Shown: positions 1 through 5,262 of the stretch, piece by piece
How positions within the stretch are numbered: position 1 is the stretch's first letter
Layout: every line of letters begins with the position of its first letter
Origin: a bacterium
GTDB taxonomy: Bacteria > SZUA-79 > Acidulodesulfobacterales > Acidulodesulfobacteraceae
Direction: 5' to 3'
Assembly (NCBI GenBank): GCA_021821565.1
Contig: JAKACI010000120.1
Coordinates: 1-5,262, forward strand
DNA: 5,262 nucleotides
Position numbers and translations under genes: made by a program
Notes under the pieces: generated by a model
Told to the model about the DNA's origin: nothing
Seen by the model: only the letters and a program-made list of their open reading frames with translations
The model's database searches: none

Positions 1-1
1 T

Positions 2-898
2 ACTGTTTATAATAAATATACCCATAAAACTATAAAAAAACCTTACTTGATTAATAAAACCGTTTTAATGAGCGGAGCTAATATTTCAAGCGCAAACGTT
101 CAAATAAATCAGTATAACCAGCCGATAGTCTCTATTTCATTTAATTCAAAAGGAACAAAAGAATTTGCTGCCGTTACTACAAAATATACGGGAAAAAGAC
201 TTGCTATTATATTAGACGGTAATGTAAATTCTGCCCCTGTTATTGAAGAACCGATTACAGGAGGAAGCGCTACTATTTCGGGAAATTTCACTATGGCAAA
301 AGCCAATGATCTTGCCATTGCTCTTCGTTCAGGCGCCCTTCCCGCTCCGGTTAAAATACTTCAGGACGAGACGATAGGACCAACGCTTGGAGCCGATTCT
401 ATACATGACGGCATTGTTGCCGCAATAGTCGGTCTAATTCTTGTTGTGGGGTTTATGGTTTTTTACTATAAATTATCAGGATTGATAGCAGATTTTGCTT
501 TAATAGAAAATATTCTTTTTCTTATGGCTGTACTTGCCCTTTTCGGCGCCACATTAACATTACCCGGTATTGCGGGCATAATCCTCACTATAGGTATGGC
601 GGTAGACGCCAATGTTCTTATATTTGAAAGAATAAGGGAGGAACTTAGGGAAAATAAACCTATTCCTATTGCAATAGAAAACGGCTACAATAAAGCATTT
701 TTTACCATACTTGATTCGCATGTTACCGCATTAATAACAGCCGCCGTTCTTTTTTATTTTGGCTCAGGACCTATTAAAGGATTTGCCATCACTCTTTCGT
801 TAGGTATTATCATAAATTTATTTACTTCATTAGTTGGAACTAAGGTAATTTTTGATATTATCGCAAACAAGAAAAAACTTGAAAAATTAAGCATATAA
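2..898 (+). CDS. secD: Protein translocase subunit SecD, C-terminal part (5' truncated by window edge)
   Basis: SecD pairs with SecF in the inner membrane and uses the proton motive force to help SecYEG-SecA export proteins. The frame is open from base 2 with no stop, so the gene starts left of the window; the TTG at 47 is an internal Leu codon, not a start. The visible 298 residues begin in the end of the periplasmic P1 domain, with the family pattern around [14 protein letters not shown] and [10 protein letters not shown] (about 197-355) and IGPTLG (374-391). Five membrane segments follow, at roughly 410-466, 482-550, 560-628, 710-766 and 779-862. The conserved [20 protein letters not shown] block carries the Asp (605-607) that matches the proton-relay Asp of E. 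coli SecD (D519). One oddity is DSHVTAL near 713-733, where the family usually has a D-A/S-N-I/V-T-T pattern. The end is a natural TAA. Identity is very secure. Confidence 0.97.
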   Translation, partial: TVYNKYTHKTIKKPYLINKTVLMSGANISSANVQINQYNQPIVSISFNSKGTKEFAAVTTKYTGKRLAIILDGNVNSAPVIEEPITGGSATISGNFTMAKANDLAIALRSGALPAPVKILQDETIGPTLGADSIHDGIVAAIVGLILVVGFMVFYYKLSGLIADFALIENILFLMAVLALFGATLTLPGIAGIILTIGMAVDANVLIFERIREELRENKPIPIAIENGYNKAFFTILDSHVTALITAAVLFYFGSGPIKGFAITLSLGIIINLFTSLVGTKVIFDIIANKKKLEKLSI

Positions 899-902
899 GG
901 AG
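897..902 (+). promoter_or_regulatory. Shine-Dalgarno sequence for secF
   Basis: AAGGAG lies 9 bases before the GTG start of secF and overlaps the secD stop codon (896-898). It supports GTG 912 as the true start. An in-frame TAA at 888-890 rules out a longer SecF, and no other plausible start lies between. The arrangement suggests that secF is translated by ribosomes finishing secD. It is the only clear Shine-Dalgarno site in the window. Confidence 0.85.
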
Positions 903-911
903 CCGATAAAA

Positions 912-1823
912 GTGGAATTTATAAAAAATACACATTTTAATTTTCTTGGAAAAAAGAAAATTGCCTTTGTAATATCTTCCGTGCTTGTTATTCTCGGAAT
1001 AATTGAAGTCATAATGATGATTATAGGAACTGCCAATATAGGCATAGATTTTACAGGCGGTTTAACAATGCAGCTCTTTTTTAAACATAAAATAAATGTT
1101 CCTTCAGTTAGAAAATCATTAATAACAAATGGATTTAAGGATATAAAAATTATAAAATTTAAAAGGAAAAATGAATATATTATTAAAACAAAATTAGTCG
1201 GAAGCAACATTACCGCATATGCAAATAAATTGAAATCTATAATAAGAAAATCTTCTCCTAAAAATTCGTTTAAAGTTATAAGCGATGAAATGGTGGGTCC
1301 TTCCGTAGGCAGTACTATGACTAAAGACGCTATTATTGCAATAATTATTGCAATAATAGGTATTTTCATATATATAACATGGAGATTTGAATTTAGATTC
1401 GGAGCGGCAGCGGCAATAGGTCTTGCACATGACACACTTGCTCTTCTCGGAGTTATATTTATATTTGATAAAGAAATAACGCTTCTTGTTATAACTGCTT
1501 TATTGACTGTTGCAGGATATTCTTTAACAGACAAAGTCGTTGTTTTTGATAGAATAAGAGAAAATCTTAAACTTGAAAGCGAACAAAAAAAATCTATCAA
1601 TTTAAATAATTTAGTCAATAAAAGTATAAATGAAGTTTTAACAAGAACCGTAGTAACTGCGTTAACGGTTGTTCTGGTTGTTTTATCATTATTTTTTCTT
1701 GGCGGGTCAGTGCTTCATGACTTTGCGTTTACATTACTATTCGGCATTATAATCGGAACATATTCCTCAATTTTCATTGCAAGTCCTCTTATGGTAATTT
1801 TCAATGAAAAATATTACAAATAA
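912..1823 (+). CDS. secF: Protein translocase subunit SecF
   Basis: SecF is the partner of SecD in the SecDF complex, an RND-like, proton-driven membrane motor that aids late steps of Sec export. The protein is 303 residues, a normal length for a stand-alone SecF. It has an N-terminal membrane segment (about 17-38), the signature GIDFTGG (44-50), a small periplasmic P4 domain (about 51-125), then DEMVGPSVG (125-133) and five more membrane segments. The GYSLTDKVVVFDRIREN block (202-218) holds Asp207, and LTRTVVT (243-249) holds Arg245. These match the functionally important Asp and Arg known from E. coli and Thermus SecF. Small departures from the usual pattern are HDT at 173-175 (commonly HDV) and Thr206 just before Asp207 (commonly Asn). 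The GTG start is fixed by the Shine-Dalgarno site and an upstream in-frame stop. The last 20 bases overlap recJ. Confidence 0.97.
   Translation: MEFIKNTHFNFLGKKKIAFVISSVLVILGIIEVIMMIIGTANIGIDFTGGLTMQLFFKHKINVPSVRKSLITNGFKDIKIIKFKRKNEYIIKTKLVGSNITAYANKLKSIIRKSSPKNSFKVISDEMVGPSVGSTMTKDAIIAIIIAIIGIFIYITWRFEFRFGAAAAIGLAHDTLALLGVIFIFDKEITLLVITALLTVAGYSLTDKVVVFDRIRENLKLESEQKKSINLNNLVNKSINEVLTRTVVTALTVVLVVLSLFFLGGSVLHDFAFTLLFGIIIGTYSSIFIASPLMVIFNEKYYK
1330..1359 (+). repeat. Perfect 30-base palindrome inside secF
   Basis: The left half is CTATTATTGCAATAA and the right half is its exact reverse complement, with the centre between 1344 and 1345. The octamer ATTGCAAT occurs twice within it. It encodes the second membrane segment of SecF, an Ile/Ala run (residues 140-149). 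It could be a by-product of repeated ATT, GCA and ATA codons, or a real cruciform or hairpin. No function is evident. Confidence 0.8.
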
Positions 1824-4092
1824 TAATAATGAAAATGAAAATACAGCCTTACATAATCTAAATAACGACGGTTATAATAATGAATTAATTTTTTCATTGG
1901 TTAAGAATAATTTAGAAAAATTTCAGTTAAATAACCCTGCCAAGTCTATTATTTTAAAAAGAATATTTTCTCAGCTTATTTTTGAACCTGCATTTTTAAA
2001 ACTAATGTTAGACAAAAACGGGGGCGTTGCCGTTAGACCTGAGAATATACCTGAAAATGCAAATGTTTGCCTTAATTCAGAATCAACCAATATTAATATT
2101 CTAAATATTACAGCAAAACAAAATAATATTGCAGCCGATATTTTAGATAATTATATTTATAATTATATATTAAATTATATAAATCCTTCATTGAAAAATC
2201 TTCATAATCCATTTCTTATGAAAGATATGGATAAAGCGGTAAACCGGATAACCAAAGCATTAGTTAATGACGAAAAAATCTGTGTTTTTGGCGATTATGA
2301 CGTTGACGGAATTACCGCTACATCTTTTTTAGTTCTTTTTCTTAGAGAAATTAATAAATATATTGTAAAAGTTGACAATAAGGATGACAATGCAGGTAAT
2401 AATACGCAAAATATAAAAACCGCCATTGATATAAATAATAATGTTAACAATAATATAGACGATAACGCACAAAATATAAATAATGAAGGCAGCATAAATC
2501 ATAACAATATAGACAACGGCGGAACGATAATATATAAAATTCCCGACAGAATTAAACATGGCTACGGACTCGGCATTGAACCGATAAATGAACTGATAAA
2601 CGATAATAATGTTATGAGCGGCGGCGGTAAGGGTAAACATGTTTCGTTAATAATAACGGTTGACCTTGGTATCAGCAACTATGAGCCCGTGGTTTATGCA
2701 AATTCTAAAAACATAGACGTAATTATATGCGATCATCATGAAATCCCTGAAAAAATTCCGCCTGCCGCTGCGATACTTAATCCTAAGCAAAAAGACGATA
2801 AATTCCCTTTTAAATTTTTACCCGGAGTCGGCATTGCGTTTAACCTTGCAATGGCTCTAAGAAAAAAACTTTTTGACGACGGTTTAATAAATTCATACCC
2901 AAATTTAAAAGACTTCCTTGACATTGTATGTATCGGCATTGTAGGCGATATTGTGCCTATGTATGATGAAAACAGGCTATTAGTCTCTTATGGACTTAAA
3001 AAAATTAATAGCGATCCGAGACCTGGAATAAAAGAATTAAAAAAAATCTGCAATCTTCGTTTTGACAATGTCACCGAATCGGATATAGCCTGGAAAATTG
3101 CTCCAAAAATTAATTCATCGGGCAGGGTCGGAAATCCGAATATCGCTATTGAACTGCTAATATCTCAAGATTATGAAGAGGCAAGAACTTTAGCGTTAAA
3201 ATTAGACGAACTTAACAAAAAAAGAAAAAAATTAGAAACTGAATGTTTTAATAGGGCAACTATAAAAATAAATCAAATTAATAATACTTTGGGCAATTTT
3301 AATCCGACGGTTTTTAATCAGATGGTTATTTTGTTTGATGATTCGTGGCATCCCGGGGTTATAGGCATAGCGTCTTCAAGACTATCGGAATATCTAATGA
3401 AACCTGTCTTACTGCTATCTGGATTCAAAGAAGATATTTTTATAGGCTCTGCCAGATCATACGGAAATATTGATATTTATTCAATTTTAAAGCAATTTGA
3501 TAATTTTTTTATAAAATTTGGCGGACATAAGTTAGCATGCGGTCTGAGCATTAAAAAAAGCGAATTGAATAAATTTATTGAAGCCGTCAATAAATTTGGA
3601 GAAAGCGATTTGAATAAATTTAAATCAAATAATTCCGATATAAAATTTGATTACGATGAAGAACTATTGATAAGCAATATAAATAATGAACTGATAAATA
3701 AGCTCAAACTGATGGCACCATACGGAGTTCTTAATGAACAGCCTAAATTTTGTATAAAAAATCCGTTAATAGACAATATTATAACAAGAAAAGTAAAAAA
3801 TTCATATAATTCTTATAATAATATAGGTTCCGGGAATACAAAATCTGAACCTGCAAATAAAGTATTAAATAATAATTCAAATTTGAAAAAAATTATAAGT
3901 AATGAATATTTTACATGCGATATATTAAATTGCAGCGATAAAAATAAAAAATCAAATAAAGCTATTATTTTTAAAAATATATCTTGCTTCAGAACAGAAG
4001 ATTTTGATTTTAATAATTTTAACAACAAAATGGTTAATAGCATAATATTTGAATTTTTTAATAATTATATTAAAATATTAGATATTAATTAA
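1804..4092 (+). CDS. recJ: Single-stranded-DNA-specific exonuclease RecJ, enlarged by Asn-rich inserts
   Basis: RecJ degrades single-stranded DNA 5' to 3' in recombination and mismatch or base-excision repair, using two metal ions in a DHH phosphoesterase fold. All core motifs are present: DYDVDG (164-169), VDLG (286-289), DHH (310-312), GDIVP (381-385) and INSSGRVG (436-443). The DHHA1 part shows WHPGVIGI (515-522), GSARS (548-552) and FGGHKLACGL (572-581), and an OB-like region follows with APYGVLNEQP (638-647). The protein has 762 residues against 577 in E. coli RecJ. The excess sits in a longer N-terminal region, an insert at about 190-240, a small insert near 264-279 and an Asn/Ser-rich loop at about 664-700. 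The ATG overlaps the end of secF by 20 bases; an in-frame TAA at 1795-1797 rules out a start further upstream. No Shine-Dalgarno is visible, so translation probably depends on coupling to secF. The last residues lack the usual glycine-containing C-terminal pattern. Confidence 0.95.
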   Translation: MKNITNNNNENENTALHNLNNDGYNNELIFSLVKNNLEKFQLNNPAKSIILKRIFSQLIFEPAFLKLMLDKNGGVAVRPENIPENANVCLNSESTNINILNITAKQNNIAADILDNYIYNYILNYINPSLKNLHNPFLMKDMDKAVNRITKALVNDEKICVFGDYDVDGITATSFLVLFLREINKYIVKVDNKDDNAGNNTQNIKTAIDINNNVNNNIDDNAQNINNEGSINHNNIDNGGTIIYKIPDRIKHGYGLGIEPINELINDNNVMSGGGKGKHVSLIITVDLGISNYEPVVYANSKNIDVIICDHHEIPEKIPPAAAILNPKQKDDKFPFKFLPGVGIAFNLAMALRKKLFDDGLINSYPNLKDFLDIVCIGIVGDIVPMYDENRLLVSYGLKKINSDPRPGIKELKKICNLRFDNVTESDIAWKIAPKINSSGRVGNPNIAIELLISQDYEEARTLALKLDELNKKRKKLETECFNRATIKINQINNTLGNFNPTVFNQMVILFDDSWHPGVIGIASSRLSEYLMKPVLLLSGFKEDIFIGSARSYGNIDIYSILKQFDNFFIKFGGHKLACGLSIKKSELNKFIEAVNKFGESDLNKFKSNNSDIKFDYDEELLISNINNELINKLKLMAPYGVLNEQPKFCIKNPLIDNIITRKVKNSYNSYNNIGSGNTKSEPANKVLNNNSNLKKIISNEYFTCDILNCSDKNKKSNKAIIFKNISCFRTEDFDFNNFNNKMVNSIIFEFFNNYIKILDIN
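2371..2523 (+). other. Asn/Asp/Ile-rich low-complexity insert within recJ
   Basis: This stretch encodes about residues 190-240 of RecJ, between catalytic motif I and the IPDR...GYGLG segment. E. coli RecJ has 22 residues between the DxDxDG motif and the equivalent PNR; here there are 76. The insert is dominated by Asn, Asp and Ile codons of the AAT, GAT and ATA type, with loose internal repetition (for example AATATAGAC twice). A sample of it (2401-2460) has 13 G/C in 60 bases, against 25 in 60 in the conserved core at 2641-2700. The reading frame stays intact, so it is translated as part of the protein. It is probably a surface loop that grew under AT-biased mutation. Confidence 0.75.
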
Positions 4093-4114
4093 ACTGATAA
4101 ACAATTAAATTATT

Positions 4115-4146
4115 TAATAGCTAAACTAATTAATAGCTAAACTAAT
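4115..4146. repeat. Perfect tandem duplication of a 16-base unit
   Basis: TAATAGCTAAACTAAT occurs twice head to tail (4115-4130 and 4131-4146). The identity extends one base to the left and two to the right. It begins 22 bases after the recJ stop codon. It could be a replication-slippage duplication or a pair of protein-binding sites; the sequence alone does not decide. Confidence 0.9.
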
Positions 4147-4190
4147 TATTAAATAAATTTATAAAATATAAATAATAATTATAAATTTTA

Positions 4191-4266
4191 AATATTTGTA
4201 AAAACTTACAGAAAGTGCAAGTAATGCCTTTAATAATGCCCTTTTCTGAAACAAATTGCAAATATT
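4191..4266 (+). promoter_or_regulatory. Nested inverted repeats upstream of the PilM-like gene (possible leader structure)
   Basis: An outer pair, AATATTTG (4191-4198) and CAAATATT (4259-4266), encloses an inner pair, CAGAAAG (4209-4215) and CTTTTCTG (4241-4248), the inner one with a single bulged or wobble base. Both pairs point inward on the same axis, so one folded RNA could hold both. The outer arm ends 11 bases before the ATG at 4278. The loop contains TAATGCC twice (4222-4228, 4234-4240). The arms are short and AT-rich, so chance is a real possibility. I do not recognise a known riboswitch. Confidence 0.3.
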
Positions 4267-4277
4267 AAATAAAATAT

Positions 4278-5262
4278 ATGTCAAAAACCTTTACGGCAGT
4301 CATAATAGATTATAATTATATTAAAATTATTGAAGCGGCTAAAAAGCGTAAGACCTATATAATCAATAACTTCTCGCTTGACAAGCTTAACTCAAACGGT
4401 ATTAATGCCCGTAATAATGCTAATCCCGAAAATATAGAACAGATTTTAATAACAGAAGAAATAAAAAAAATATTCGGCTTAAGACAGTTTAGTAAAAAAA
4501 ATGTTTTTACGGCTTTAAGTAATGATTATATTAATACTTATAATTTTTCGCTTCCGGAAATGCCTAAATCTGACCTTTCTAAGGCGATAGAATATGAGGT
4601 TAAAAAAAAATCTCCGTTCCCCGTATCGCAAATTGTTTATGATTACATTTATACTTATCAGCCGAACGAAGACGGGAGCTATAATCTTCAAATAACTGCT
4701 TATGCCGCCAAAAAAGAATATTCCAAACAATTAGTAAATATATTTACAGGCGCAGAAATTAAACTTAAATCTATAGAATCTAAAACAATCGGTTTATATA
4801 ATGCAAATTTGTTTATTTACGGAAATAATGCAGGCTTGCATTATTTAATAATAGACATTGATCTTATTTCAATAAAGATAATTATTATATACAAAGATAC
4901 AATAATTTTTGAAAGAAATATTGAAGAAATCAATATTATTCAAAATACTAAAAATATAAATGAAGCAGGAGAAATTATAAGCGCCGAAATTCAAAAAACC
5001 GTTGACTTCTATTATGCCGGAAAATCAATAGAGCCTATTGAAAAAATATATCTTTCCGGAGTTTATTCAAGCAGCGGAATGTTTAAAAATATAATATCAC
5101 ATATAATGAATATGCCCATAGAAACAATGAGCATTATGAAATTATTAAATAATAGCAATGGCGATAATGATAAGAAAACTGTAAAAATAAATGATGATAA
5201 AACAAAATCTCTAATTAGACTATCATCAAAACTAAATAAAAAAATTTATAAAAAAAAGCTGT
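4278..5262 (+). CDS. PilM/GspL-like actin-fold protein (3' truncated by window edge)
   Basis: PilM is the cytoplasmic actin-like ATPase that links type IV pilus assembly to the inner-membrane PilN-PilO proteins; GspL is its type II secretion counterpart. The frame runs 328 residues to the window edge without a stop. Family marks are FSLPEMPKSDL (90-100), the EYEVKKKSPFP block (105-115) with YDYIYTY after it, SAEIQKTVDFYYAGKS (235-250) and IEKIYLSG (254-261). The nucleotide-binding glycine motifs look eroded: IDYNYIK (10-16) where PilM has a D-I-G-x-x-x-x-K pattern, DIDLIS (193-198) where a second DxG is expected, and LSGVYSSSG where LSGG is usual. Past residue 288 the protein turns Asn/Lys-rich and does not show the A-x-GLA-x-R ending of PilM. 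The ATG is the first start after an in-frame TAA at 4266-4268; no Shine-Dalgarno is seen. PilM is the best guess, with GspL or a PilM-PilN fusion as alternatives. Confidence 0.8.
   Translation, partial: MSKTFTAVIIDYNYIKIIEAAKKRKTYIINNFSLDKLNSNGINARNNANPENIEQILITEEIKKIFGLRQFSKKNVFTALSNDYINTYNFSLPEMPKSDLSKAIEYEVKKKSPFPVSQIVYDYIYTYQPNEDGSYNLQITAYAAKKEYSKQLVNIFTGAEIKLKSIESKTIGLYNANLFIYGNNAGLHYLIIDIDLISIKIIIIYKDTIIFERNIEEINIIQNTKNINEAGEIISAEIQKTVDFYYAGKSIEPIEKIYLSGVYSSSGMFKNIISHIMNMPIETMSIMKLLNNSNGDNDKKTVKINDDKTKSLIRLSSKLNKKIYKKKL
4823..4846 (+). repeat. Perfect 10-base-pair stem-loop inside the PilM-like gene
   Basis: The arms AAATAATGCA (4823-4832) and TGCATTATTT (4837-4846) are exact reverse complements around a GGCT loop. 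The stretch encodes GNNAGLHYL, near residues 182-190, just before the second degenerate nucleotide-binding strand. The fold is geometrically ideal but mostly A-T pairs. It is probably incidental to codon choice. Confidence 0.6.

Larger units (their letters stand above)
4093..4277. other. Non-coding, extremely AT-rich gap between recJ and the PilM-like gene
   Basis: No credible gene fits here. The first 120 bases around it (4081-4200) contain only 11 G or C, and 4143-4197 is 55 bases of A and T alone. This break in otherwise tightly packed genes is the natural place for a promoter of the downstream pilus gene and for termination after recJ. I cannot point to a convincing -35/-10 pair, because A/T-only sequence offers too many weak matches, and there is no GC-rich hairpin followed by a T-run. 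Confidence 0.7.

Noticed and set aside
47..49. TTG at 47 as the start of SecD
   Set aside because: The frame is open back to base 2 and the visible protein lacks the N-terminal membrane segment and most of P1. TTG here is an internal Leu codon and the gene is cut by the window edge.
887..1618. Long open frame of 243 codons on the minus strand
   Set aside because: It lies antisense to a well-recognised secF, has no family features and follows from low stop density opposite Ile/Lys-rich codons.
2371..2523. CRISPR-like or other regular repeat array in the AAT-rich stretch
   Set aside because: The repetition is irregular, without constant repeats or spacers, and the recJ frame runs through intact.
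2295..2939. Several minus-strand open frames opposite recJ, including ones over the Asn-rich insert
   Set aside because: They mirror the coding strand; Asn and Ile codons read in reverse give Ile/Leu/Tyr-rich pseudo-membrane proteins. There is no ribosome site and no recognisable family.
4209..4248. Rho-independent terminator after recJ
   Set aside because: The stem is only 6-7 base pairs, the loop is about 25 bases, it is not GC-rich, and no T-run follows. It lies over 115 bases after the recJ stop.
4374..4386. TTGACA-like -35 element with a short palindrome (GCTTG-A-CAAGC)
   Set aside because: It lies about 100 bases inside the PilM-like coding region with no suitable -10 or gene start after it.
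4515..4730. 71-codon open frame on the minus strand
   Set aside because: It is antisense to the PilM-like gene, whose own family motifs cover this stretch.

Overview
The window looks like the chromosome of an AT-rich, Gram-negative-type bacterium. All genes lie on the + strand: the end of secD, then secF, recJ, a 185-base non-coding gap, and the start of a PilM-like pilus or secretion gene. Separate secD and secF genes followed directly by recJ is an arrangement I associate with deltaproteobacterial (Desulfobacterota-like) genomes. A PilM-type protein points to type IV pili or a type II secretion-like machine. The strong A/T bias, with many Asn, Lys and Ile residues, would fit an AT-rich lineage of that group. 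This placement is inference; no marker here fixes the taxon.

Positions 2-898 hold the C-terminal part of SecD, cut by the left window edge. SecF (912-1823) follows after 13 bases, with a Shine-Dalgarno sequence that overlaps the secD stop codon. RecJ (1804-4092) starts inside secF with a 20-base overlap. The three genes therefore read as one transcription unit. SecD and SecF form the proton-motive-force-driven part of the Sec translocon. RecJ is the 5'-3' single-strand exonuclease of DNA repair, so the link to Sec is by operon, not pathway.

Positions 4093-4277 are non-coding and extremely AT-rich. They contain a perfect 16-base tandem duplication, a 55-base stretch with no G or C, and two nested inverted repeats just upstream of the next gene. 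From 4278 to the window end runs an open frame without a stop. It encodes a PilM/GspL-like actin-fold protein whose nucleotide-binding glycine motifs look eroded.

I see no mobile element, CRISPR array, tRNA or rRNA, and no clear undescribed system. The points most worth a second look are the enlarged RecJ, about 185 residues longer than E. coli RecJ with asparagine-rich inserts between intact catalytic motifs; the degenerate PilM-like protein with an unusual C-terminal end; the structured gap upstream of it; and a perfect 30-base palindrome inside secF.
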